DNA of 5,961 bases from Acetobacteraceae bacterium (GCA_947476855.1 CANJSR010000320.1:1-5961), one strand, 5' to 3'. Shown: positions 1 through 5,239, numbered from the stretch's first letter. Numbers and translations: made by a program. The notes: generated by a model not told the origin, from the sequence alone.

Positions 1-1
1 C

Positions 2-88
2 CGCCTCTGTGCCATCGAGAACTTCGCCGGCCACAAGGAACAGGCCGATCTGCGCGTCCGCCGCTATGGCGGAAAGAATGCGAGCTGA
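2..88 (+). CDS. C-terminal end of a histidinol dehydrogenase family protein (5' part outside window)
   Basis: Only the last 28 codons are present, ending in TGA at 86-88. The tail reads ...CAIENFAGHKEQADLRVRRY... and aligns without gaps to the end of E. coli HisD as I remember it (AERLTAHKNAVTLRV). The Glu (17-19) and the His five residues later (32-34) match E. coli Glu414 and the zinc ligand His419, so the active-site tail is intact. The family oxidises an alcohol to a carboxylate in two NAD-dependent steps. It includes the histidine biosynthesis enzyme and paralogues such as HpsN (sulfopropanediol dehydrogenase). The ending RRYGGKN resembles the paralogues more than classical HisD, but 28 residues cannot settle the substrate, so no symbol is given. 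The family assignment is fairly firm; the exact enzyme is not. Confidence 0.75.
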   Translation, partial: RLCAIENFAGHKEQADLRVRRYGGKNAS

Positions 89-108
89 GGTCCAGGTTCG
101 GCTGATCT

Positions 109-156
109 TGACCCATCTTCCCCTCGTGCGGGGGGAGAGGCTGACCCCTCTTCCCC
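109..156. repeat. Two direct copies of a 15-bp unit in the palindrome-rich intergenic region
   Basis: The unit TGACCCaTCTTCCCC at 109-123 recurs as TGACCCcTCTTCCCC at 142-156, with 14 of 15 bases identical and a 33-bp period. Each copy runs into its own C-rich/G-rich palindrome. The first is CCCCTCGTGCGGGG around 120-133; the second is the TTGA-loop hairpin at 159-174. This looks like reiteration of a dispersed intergenic palindrome of a kind common in alphaproteobacteria. Confidence 0.5.
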
Positions 157-241
157 CTCCCCCCTTGAGGGGGGGCGTGGTGGCGTCGATTGGGGGGCAT
201 CGACCCCCCACCCCGACCCTCCCCCTCAAGGGGGGAGGGGG
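153..241. repeat. 21-bp perfect inverted repeat with nested hairpins
   Basis: Arm 153-173 is the exact reverse complement of arm 221-241 (21 of 21 bases). Each arm is itself a hairpin. Bases 159-164 pair with 169-174 around the loop TTGA. Bases 217-225 pair with 231-239 around the loop TCAAG, a perfect 9-bp stem. The spacer holds a third hairpin: TGGGGGG (191-197) pairs with CCCCCCA (204-210). The block lies between the upstream stop (88) and the start at 266. It could end upstream transcription, act as a recombination or repeat element, or hinder polymerase, but no T-tract supports a standard intrinsic terminator. Confidence 0.7.
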
Positions 242-265
242 CGTTGGTTCGGCCGGCGCCGGCCC

Positions 266-2767
266 ATGAGCGACGACCAACCCCTCGACGAAATGGCCGA
301 CGGCCACGGCAATGCCAAGCAGCATTGGCGCGGCATCATGGGCGCCATGTTCGGCATGGGGCGGGAGGCGCTGGGCACCCGCGCCGCCATGCTCGAACGG
401 GCCTTCGTGGAGGAAGGCATCACCGCCATGCTCCCCGGCGACCAGCCGACCAACTGGCGCTGCGATCCCGTCCCGCTGCCCCTCTCCGCCGCCGAGTTCG
501 CTGGTCTGGAAGCGGGCCTCGGTCAACGCGCCCGTCTGCTCGAAGCGATCCTGCGCGACCTGTATGGCCCACAGGACCTGCTGGCCGAGGGGCTGCTGCC
601 CACCGACCTGGTGTTCGGCAATCCGCAGTTCCTCCGGCCCTGCCGTTCCTCCGAAATCCGGCGCCACGACCGGCATCTGCATTTCTACGCCGCCGACCTG
701 CTGCGCGGCCCGGACGGGGCCTGGCGCGTGCTGGCGGACCACACCAGCCAGGCGTCCGGCATCGGCTATGCGCTGGAAAACCGCCGCATCCTCTCCCGCG
801 TCGTCCCCGAACTCTTCCAATCCCAGAAGATCCGCCCGCTGCGCCCGTTCCTGGAGCAATGCGCCGACAGCCTCCAGGCCCTGTCCCCCGCGGATGATGC
901 GGGCGTGGCGCTGCTGACGCCCGGCCACCAGGACCCGCTGTGGTTCGAGCATGTGCTGCTCTCCCGCGAGTTCTCGATCGGTCTGGTGGAAGGCGGCGAC
1001 CTGACCATCCGCGGCGGGCACGTCTTCCTCAAGACACTGCGTGGCCTGCAACGGATCGGGGTGCTGTTCCGCCGGATGCGCGGCGACCACGCCGATCCGC
1101 TGGAGCTGAACGGCCATGGCGGCACGCCCGGCCTGCTGGAAGCCGTCCGCGCCGGCACGGTCCGGGTCGTCAACGACGTCGGCTCCGCCCTCGTGGAAGC
1201 GCCTGGCATCGCCGCCTTCCTGCCTGCCCTCGCCCGCCGCCTGTTGGGGGAGGACCTTCGCATGCCCTCCCAGGCCACCGTCTGGTTGGGCGAAGGCGCG
1301 GTCGTCCGCACCGTGCTGCGTGACCTGGAAGGCTGGATCATCCGCCCCGCCACCGACGGTTCCGCCGCGCCCGTGCGCCCCACGCTGCTGTCGACCGAGG
1401 AGCGTGCCGCCCTCGCCGCCCGCATGGCCGCGCATCCCGCCCGCTATGCCGCCGCCGTCGCGCCCACGCCCTCTGTCGCGCCATGCCTCGGCCCCAACGG
1501 GCTGGAACCGCGGCCCGTGGCGCTGCGGATGTTCCTCGCCTTTGACGGCACCGAATGGCGCGCGCTGCCCGGCGGCCTGGCCCGTGTGCTGTCGGAGGAA
1601 GACGCCCTCGCCGCCCGCCTCCCGCGCGACGCGGTGTCCAAGGATGTCTGGGTGATCGCCGACGAAGCCGTGCCGCTGCAATCCGGCTTCGGCCTCGCCA
1701 CCCCCACCCTGGCCATCCGCCGCACCGCGGGGGACCTGCCGAGCAGGGTCGCGGATAATTTTTATTGGTTCGGGCGGTATCTGGAGCGGATGGAGGAAGC
1801 CGCTCGGCTGCAACGGGCGATGATCACGCGGCTGCTCCGGCCCTCTCCATCCCCCCGCGAACTGGCCGAGATGCAGTTGCTGTCCGCGTGCCTGAGCACC
1901 GCCGGGATGATGCAGCGGGAGGACGCGACGGTTCTGAGCGGCAGCATGGTCGCCAGCGCCGTGATGCGCGCCTTCCGCACGCCGGCCGCCGGCCAGGGCG
2001 GGATGCGCGCGCTGATGGGCCGTGTCTCGGGCCAGGTGGACCAGTTGCGCGACCGGCTCACGGGAGAGGTCCATGCCGTCCTGTCCCGCTTCCGCCGCGA
2101 ACTGGGGGAGGCGATGCGGCTGCTGCCGCCGGACGCCGACCCGCGCGCGCTGGAACAGGCATCCTTGCTGACCAGCCGCGTGCTGGAATTCGCCGCGGCC
2201 GTCGCTGGGCTGGCGGCCGAGAACATGGTGCGCGGCGGCGGCCGGCTGTTCCTGGATTTCGGCCGAAGGATCGAGCGGGCGCAGGCCATCCTGTCGCAGG
2301 TCGCGCAGGTGCTGGACCAGCCGCATGCGGCGACCCAGCCCGGTCGGATCGAGGTCGGGCTGCGGCTGGCGCTGGAACTGCGGGACTCGGTGATCACCTA
2401 TCGCGCCCGGTATCTGGCCGTGCTGCAACCGGCGCCGGCGCTGGATTTGATGCTGGCGGATGAGGGCAATCCGCGGGGCCTGGGGTTTCAGTTGAGCGCG
2501 ATCCGCGACCTGCTGCGCGGGCTGTCGGAGGATGGGGACAGTCTGGTGAGCGCGCTTGACCCGCTGTCGCAGGAGGCCTCGGCGATCATCCGCGACGTGC
2601 TGGCGGCGCGGGACCAGAACGTGGCGGCGGCCTATCTGCCGCCTCGGCTGCGGGCGTTGGAGGGGGCGATCGGGGAGCTGTCGGACCGGGTGTCCCGGCG
2701 GTACTTCGCGATGCTGCCGGTGGCGCGGAGCGTGGGGATGGATGAGGACGAGCGGTTGGTGGGGTAG
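266..2767 (+). CDS. Circularly permuted ATP-grasp / alpha-E (DUF403) fusion protein, 833 aa
   Basis: Residues about 20-490 match the circularly permuted ATP-grasp family (COG2308-like): YALENR at 168-173, TLRGLQ at 257-262, DPLEL at 277-281, LPGGLARV at 434-441 and SKDVWV at 458-463. From 491 the alpha-E domain (COG2307/DUF403) begins with LPSRVADNFYWFGRYLER and continues through FLDFGRRIERA (662-672), TYRARY (711-716) and NPRGLGFQL (735-743). It has no signal peptide or membrane segment, so it should be cytoplasmic. Comparative genomics links the family to ATP-dependent amide-bond formation in predicted peptide-synthesis or peptide-tagging operons with a transglutaminase-like protein and a proteasome-like hydrolase. 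Neither partner is in this window. Several ATP-grasp positions look substituted: Arg360 where an IKP/VKP lysine is usual, AAAV at 395-398 in place of AQE, and no glycine-rich loop after 361. The start at 266 leaves a normal 19-residue lead before the conserved HW, but has no clear Shine-Dalgarno. Met10 (293) is an alternative. Confidence 0.9.
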   Translation: MSDDQPLDEMADGHGNAKQHWRGIMGAMFGMGREALGTRAAMLERAFVEEGITAMLPGDQPTNWRCDPVPLPLSAAEFAGLEAGLGQRARLLEAILRDLYGPQDLLAEGLLPTDLVFGNPQFLRPCRSSEIRRHDRHLHFYAADLLRGPDGAWRVLADHTSQASGIGYALENRRILSRVVPELFQSQKIRPLRPFLEQCADSLQALSPADDAGVALLTPGHQDPLWFEHVLLSREFSIGLVEGGDLTIRGGHVFLKTLRGLQRIGVLFRRMRGDHADPLELNGHGGTPGLLEAVRAGTVRVVNDVGSALVEAPGIAAFLPALARRLLGEDLRMPSQATVWLGEGAVVRTVLRDLEGWIIRPATDGSAAPVRPTLLSTEERAALAARMAAHPARYAAAVAPTPSVAPCLGPNGLEPRPVALRMFLAFDGTEWRALPGGLARVLSEEDALAARLPRDAVSKDVWVIADEAVPLQSGFGLATPTLAIRRTAGDLPSRVADNFYWFGRYLERMEEAARLQRAMITRLLRPSPSPRELAEMQLLSACLSTAGMMQREDATVLSGSMVASAVMRAFRTPAAGQGGMRALMGRVSGQVDQLRDRLTGEVHAVLSRFRRELGEAMRLLPPDADPRALEQASLLTSRVLEFAAAVAGLAAENMVRGGGRLFLDFGRRIERAQAILSQVAQVLDQPHAATQPGRIEVGLRLALELRDSVITYRARYLAVLQPAPALDLMLADEGNPRGLGFQLSAIRDLLRGLSEDGDSLVSALDPLSQEASAIIRDVLAARDQNVAAAYLPPRLRALEGAIGELSDRVSRRYFAMLPVARSVGMDEDERLVG

Positions 2768-2796
2768 GGCTAGGGGCGTGCTGGCTTTCCGCGTCG

Positions 2797-2816
2797 TGGT
2801 GGCCGCAGGGCCACCA
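2797..2816. repeat. Hairpin after the ATP-grasp/alpha-E gene
   Basis: GGTGGCC (2798-2804) pairs perfectly with GGCCACC (2809-2815) around the loop GCAG, and T2797/A2816 extend the stem to 8 bp. It lies 30 bases after the stop at 2767 and has no T-tract. It may be a dispersed intergenic palindrome or may aid 3'-end formation for the fusion gene. Confidence 0.45.
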
Positions 2817-2862
2817 TCCACGGCTTGGGGACGAACGATGCGGCCTGTCCGGGGGAAGTAGG

Positions 2863-3129
2863 ATGGCTGGGATGGCGGCTGTGGGTTGGTTTGAGGAAGG
2901 CAGCGACAACGTGTTCGCCGACCTGGAGTTGCCCAATCCGAATGAGCGGTTGGTCAAAGCTGATCTGGTGATGCGTATAGTGGACAGGGTTCGCGCCAGC
3001 GGCATGACGCAGGACGACGTGGCATTGCTGATGGGGGTTGAGCCGAGGCAGGTAAGGCGGTTGTTGGTTGGACAATTGTCGGGGTTTTCTACACATGAGT
3101 TCGAGCGGTTGCTGGTAGCAATAGGGTAG
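2863..3129 (+). CDS. XRE-type HTH protein, COG5606/HTH_37 antitoxin-like, probably C-terminally truncated
   Basis: This 88-residue protein has the family's N-terminal signature SDNVFADLELPNP (14-26), followed by a helix and an HTH at about 48-73 (MTQDDVALLMGV, then RQVRRLLVGQLSG). COG5606 proteins are DNA-binding antitoxins usually found beside a RelE/HigB or phage Gp49-like toxin, typically with the toxin gene first. Here the 95 bases upstream hold only a hairpin and the next gene downstream faces the other way, so it is an orphan. Family members usually continue after the final helix with LG-x-DV-x-I-V. Here IG is followed by TAG (3127-3129) and then, in frame, DVALIAPVRI. That strongly suggests a recent nonsense change in a formerly longer gene. 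The start at 2863 follows a GGGGGAAG stretch (2850-2857); the ATG at 2872 is possible. The HTH core is complete, so the product may still bind DNA. Confidence 0.75.
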   Translation: MAGMAAVGWFEEGSDNVFADLELPNPNERLVKADLVMRIVDRVRASGMTQDDVALLMGVEPRQVRRLLVGQLSGFSTHEFERLLVAIG

Positions 3130-3143
3130 GACGTCGCCTTGAT

Positions 3144-3165
3144 AGCGCCCGTGCGGATTGGCGCT
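3144..3165 (+). terminator. Weak hairpin downstream of the HTH gene
   Basis: AGCGCC (3144-3149) pairs with GGCGCT (3160-3165) around a 10-base loop, 15 bases after the HTH stop. Only two Ts follow before a G-run, so it is a poor intrinsic terminator. Part of it may also be former coding sequence. Confidence 0.25.
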
Positions 3166-3211
3166 TTGGGGGGTGACTGGATGAGTGCAAATAGGGCGTT
3201 ATGCACAGACA

Positions 3212-3228
3212 AAAACTGCCAAAGTTTT
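3212..3228 (-). terminator. AT-rich hairpin downstream of the HNH gene
   Basis: Read on the minus strand, AAAACT pairs with AGTTTT around a 5-base loop and a T-run continues. It lies about 45 bases after the HNH stop (3275-3277). The stem is mostly A-T, so it is weak. It is the only terminator-like element seen for the minus-strand pair. The surrounding 3181-3274 is very AT-rich for this genome. Confidence 0.3.
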
Positions 3229-3274
3229 GCTTTTCTACAGTTATACGTTATTATTATGCATTTATTGCCGTGAT

Positions 3275-4048
3275 CTAGTCGAATAGAGTTTGAAAATCAG
3301 GCCTCAATTTGTATTTTGGAGGTGTGAATAGCCGAGGACTGGCAACCGGTATCCGTGGGTCGCGAGACAGTGGTAAGATCAATACGAAATTTCGGAATCT
3401 CACATAGCAGGACTTATCATCTATAGTGAATCCGAACGGTTCTAACCAGATATCTACTTGATCGTTGACGTACTTGGGCGCGGAGCCTGTAAGCATCATC
3501 TGACAGCGGACTGGTATCTTTGGATGAAATCTGGCCGGCAGAAAAAACTGTTGCCTCATCAAACTTCCGCTGGATGTCAAGACGACAGAGTATCCAAACT
3601 CTCGCACCAGTGCGATATATGCTGAGCACAGGGCCGCAATGATATGTTGGTTCGATGCCTTTTTGATGCTGGAGTCTAGTAGTTTTCCGCTTAACAGTTC
3701 GCGTATACGACCGTCGTAGAAGCGTCCCTTCCAGCTGTTGCAACCATTGCCATACACGCGATGGCCTTTGACGGAGAGCGGCTTCCGGCAGAGCAAGATG
3801 TTGCCACTTCTAGCATTTACCGATGTTCTCGGGTCAGATTTTAGTTCCTTCGGGTCCTCCGCTAACGCCCGCCGAGGTATGATGTGCTCCAGGGAGAAGT
3901 CCTCATAGGGTAAAAACCGTCCGCATGCACAGCACATCAAAAGGTTGTTTTCCGCAACTTGAGGCACGTAGGTCTGCAAATCCTGGCGCATGCGATGCCA
4001 GAGTTGCTCCTTGATCGAGGATGCCATCAACTCCATTTCGATCTTCAT
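3275..4048 (-). CDS. HNH endonuclease, HNH_5-like, 257 aa, low GC
   Basis: The HNH (beta-beta-alpha metal) nuclease core lies at residues 39-104. It has a first zinc pair C39-x2-C42, the general-base motif SLEHIIPR with His55, N83 in GNILLC with Cys87, and a second half-site GNGCN with Cys103 and Asn104. Such domains cut DNA with a divalent metal. The second Cys pair is split by 15 residues (RKPLSVKGHRVYGNG), far more than the usual CxxCN. Residues about 130-257 form a C-terminal domain I do not recognise: a helix with the pattern AALCSAYIALVREFGY (138-153), then strand-rich sequence. Bases 3301-4020 are about 50% GC by hand count, against about 70% in flanking genes, which suggests horizontal acquisition. 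The start overlaps the RelB-like stop in ATGA, favouring 4048. Met8 (4027) has a closer GGAG and is an alternative. The protein could be the effector of a two-gene module or a stand-alone homing or defence nuclease. Confidence 0.8.
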   Translation of the reverse strand: MKIEMELMASSIKEQLWHRMRQDLQTYVPQVAENNLLMCCACGRFLPYEDFSLEHIIPRRALAEDPKELKSDPRTSVNARSGNILLCRKPLSVKGHRVYGNGCNSWKGRFYDGRIRELLSGKLLDSSIKKASNQHIIAALCSAYIALVREFGYSVVLTSSGSLMRQQFFLPARFHPKIPVRCQMMLTGSAPKYVNDQVDIWLEPFGFTIDDKSCYVRFRNFVLILPLSRDPRIPVASPRLFTPPKYKLRPDFQTLFD

Positions 4049-4245
4049 TCATTCTTGTGATTCAAACTCACGAGCAATGAGGACGGTTCCCCGACTGTCA
4101 CCAATTCTCCCCGCCGTGCGGCCTCCATGGCCTCAATCGTCTCCGCGTTCGGAACCAGGGGCTCGAACGGCAGCGCCACATCGGCGATTGCCTTGGCTTC
4201 GCTGGTTTCGTCGATCGGAGCGCGGCTGACTGCGTTGTTCGTCAT
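4045..4245 (-). CDS. RelB/DinJ-like antitoxin, 66 aa, no ribbon-helix-helix domain
   Basis: Residues 25-66 (LPFEPLVPNAETIEAMEAAR, then RGELVTVG and LLVSLN) match the toxin-binding C-terminal half of RelB/DinJ antitoxins. These normally wrap a RelE/YafQ mRNA-cleaving toxin encoded just downstream, often with overlapping ends. The first 24 residues are too short for the ribbon-helix-helix DNA-binding domain of full-length RelB, so it probably cannot repress its own promoter unless a partner helps. The start at 4245 is chosen because GAGG lies 9 bases upstream on the minus strand and the protein then begins MTNN. Upstream in-frame sequence only offers a TTG at 4302. The stop (4045-4047) shares ATGA with the HNH start, so translation is probably coupled. 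GC is about 65% over 4081-4240 but drops to 38% over 4021-4080, and the tail NHKNE differs from the usual acidic LNAED-like end. Confidence 0.75.
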   Translation of the reverse strand: MTNNAVSRAPIDETSEAKAIADVALPFEPLVPNAETIEAMEAARRGELVTVGEPSSLLVSLNHKNE

Positions 4246-4254
4246 GGGGCCAAT

Positions 4255-4258
4255 CCTC
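4255..4258 (-). promoter_or_regulatory. Ribosome binding site fixing the RelB-like start
   Basis: GAGG on the minus strand (CCTC on the plus strand) lies 9 bases before the ATG at 4245-4243. It favours this start over the in-frame TTG at 4302-4300. Confidence 0.55.
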
Positions 4259-4286
4259 AGGCGGGTTACATCGTGTCCCAAGTGGT

Positions 4287-4299
4287 CTGGATCGTCCAG
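4287..4299. promoter_or_regulatory. 13-bp palindrome upstream of the RelB-like/HNH pair, possible operator
   Basis: CTGGA-TCG-TCCAG is a perfect 5-bp dyad with a 3-base centre, about 42 bases upstream of the RelB-like start and inside the divergent intergenic region (4246-4489). The size and position fit an operator, but short dyads are common by chance and no protein partner is shown. Confidence 0.2.
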
Positions 4300-4329
4300 C
4301 AAAGTCCCATCCGACAGGTGTCCTGGGCG

Positions 4330-4353
4330 ATGGTCGGGTCAAAGCCCGACCAT
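4330..4353. repeat. REP-like hairpin in the divergent intergenic region
   Basis: ATGGTCGGG (4330-4338) pairs perfectly over 9 bp with CCCGACCAT (4345-4353) around the loop TCAAAG. It resembles ATGGTCGGG/CCCGACCAT intergenic palindromes dispersed in alphaproteobacterial genomes. Apart from this, the 13-bp dyad and a candidate promoter, I see nothing further in 4246-4489. Confidence 0.55.
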
Positions 4354-4453
4354 GACGAAGAAGAGTGCCCCGCCCCCACGAACACGGCCCGCCCCTCACG
4401 AACCAAGCCCCGGCGAACACGCACCCGGGGAGGACAGAACCCCCACCCAATCC

Positions 4454-4481
4454 TTGCCTCAAACCCCCGCCATCGTATAAG
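4454..4481 (+). promoter_or_regulatory. Candidate sigma-70-type promoter for the HGGxSTGP gene
   Basis: TTGCCT (4454-4459, 4 of 6 matches to consensus) is followed after 16 bases by TATAAG (4476-4481, 5 of 6). Transcription would start near 4488-4490, at the ATG itself. Together with the lack of a Shine-Dalgarno in GAACAAACA before the ATG, this suggests a leaderless mRNA. The call rests on sequence match only. Confidence 0.35.
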
Positions 4482-4489
4482 AACAAACA

Positions 4490-5239
4490 ATGAACGATCC
4501 AACCCCCCTCCGCAACGGCAACCCGCGCGGCAACCCCAACAACGCCCCCCGTTGCGGTGCCGCCTGCCGAACCCGGATGGGTCTCTCCTGCCGATCCCCC
4601 GCCATGGCCAATGGAAGGTGCCGCATGCATGGCGGTGCCTCCACCGGCCCCCGCACCCAGGCCGGTCTCCAACGCCTCCGCGACGCCCGCACCATCCACG
4701 GGTTCCACATCAAGCACGTGCCCGACGCCTTCGACCTGCACGTCGCGCGCATCCTCGAACGCGGACGCCTCATGGTCCTGCTGTCGAAATCCCGCCTGCC
4801 CTGGCCGCTCTGGATGCGCGCGCTCGCGCAACTGCCGCCGCTGCCCGATCCGCCCGACGTCCCCCCGCCGGTCCGTGCCGCCATTCAGCGCCTGTGCGAC
4901 GACCTCGAAGCCCGCCAGCGCGAAAACGCATCGCCCAAAACCCCATGCACCGAGAGCGCGGAGCCCAGGCTCCGCCCCGAGGACTTCCGCCTCGACCCCC
5001 GCGAGGAGGTTCGGCATCACGTCCAGCAGGTTTTGGCATCGGGAAAGACCCCATGCACCGAGAGAAAGCCGAACCGCCGGGGCTTCATGGTGCCCCCGGC
5101 GCTGCACTTCGCCCCCTGGTCCATCCCGCCCCCCGGTGACCCCTGGGGCATGAGCATTTGGCCCGACCAGGTCCTCGGCCCGGGCAAGTCCATGATCCTG
5201 CCGCCCGAGATTGGTCCGCCGAGGACCACACCCGGATAG
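4490..5239 (+). CDS. HGGxSTGP-motif protein of unknown function, 249 aa
   Basis: The N-terminal third carries the hallmark of HGGxSTGP domain proteins: CGAACRTRMGLSCRSP, then NGRCRMHGG and STGPRTQAGLQRLRDARTIHG (residues 22-71). Cys22, Cys26, Cys34, Cys44 and His47 could bind zinc. The function is not established; such genes occur in accessory and phage-like regions. A helical segment follows (80-145). The tail is proline-rich and low in complexity (about 115-128 and 200-249), including two TPCTE copies (151-155 and 187-191). No signal peptide or membrane segment is seen. GC is high like the chromosome, unlike the HNH gene nearby, so this gene has probably been resident longer. The ATG at 4490 lacks a Shine-Dalgarno but lies just downstream of a promoter-like sequence. 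It converges on the CoA-transferase gene. The reading frame is supported by the motif; other long frames here are by-products of GC-rich sequence. Confidence 0.75.
   Translation: MNDPTPLRNGNPRGNPNNAPRCGAACRTRMGLSCRSPAMANGRCRMHGGASTGPRTQAGLQRLRDARTIHGFHIKHVPDAFDLHVARILERGRLMVLLSKSRLPWPLWMRALAQLPPLPDPPDVPPPVRAAIQRLCDDLEARQRENASPKTPCTESAEPRLRPEDFRLDPREEVRHHVQQVLASGKTPCTERKPNRRGFMVPPALHFAPWSIPPPGDPWGMSIWPDQVLGPGKSMILPPEIGPPRTTPG
4928..5064. repeat. Direct repeat inside the HGGxSTGP gene, 29-bp units 108 bp apart
   Basis: Bases 4928-4956 and 5036-5064 match at 25 of 29 positions, and the last 17 (ACCCCATGCACCGAGAG) are identical. The 108-bp offset is a multiple of three, so both encode TPCTE in the gene's frame. 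In the +1 frame they read NPMHRER and DPMHREK. The repeat may be an internal duplication or two insertions of a dispersed element. Confidence 0.6.

Larger units (their letters stand above)
3130..3273 (+). pseudogene. Possible former 3' end of the HTH gene beyond a premature TAG
   Basis: In the same frame, immediately after the TAG, the sequence reads DVALIAPVRIGALGG (3130-3174) and stays open to TGA at 3271-3273. The first ten or so residues fit the C-terminal strand usual in COG5606 proteins (LG-x-DV-x-I-V...P). The later part is AT-rich and not family-like, so the original end cannot be placed. A CAG-to-TAG change would fit, but that is inference. Confidence 0.35.

Noticed and set aside
190..897. 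Plus-strand frame of 235 codons over the start of the ATP-grasp gene
   Set aside because: The translation is Arg/Pro-rich and low in complexity, while the 266-2767 frame matches a known family throughout.
766..1425. Minus-strand open frames within the ATP-grasp/alpha-E gene (this one and 1762-2397)
   Set aside because: They are Ser/Arg-rich antisense shadows of a conserved gene and show no independent signal.
2586..3212. Minus-strand open frame of 208 codons across the end of the ATP-grasp gene and the HTH gene
   Set aside because: It overlaps two well-supported plus-strand genes and has no recognisable domain.
3181..3274. Very AT-rich stretch considered as an attachment site or insertion-sequence end
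   Set aside because: No terminal inverted repeats, target duplication or integrase gene is visible. It is better explained as the edge of the low-GC segment.
4045..4302. Longer 85-residue version of the RelB-like protein starting at 4302
   Set aside because: The start would be TTG, the extra 19 residues do not resemble a ribbon-helix-helix, and a GAGG site supports the ATG at 4245.
4133..5107. Long minus-strand open frame (324 codons) opposite the HGGxSTGP gene
   Set aside because: The translation is Gly/Ala-rich with no recognisable motif. The plus-strand frame carries the clear HGGASTGP signature, so this is a by-product of GC-rich coding sequence.
4273..5139. Plus-strand frame of 288 codons overlapping the HGGxSTGP gene
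   Set aside because: It is dominated by Pro/Arg runs with no family motif. Only its N/DPMHRE repeats are of interest, and those are recorded under the repeat.
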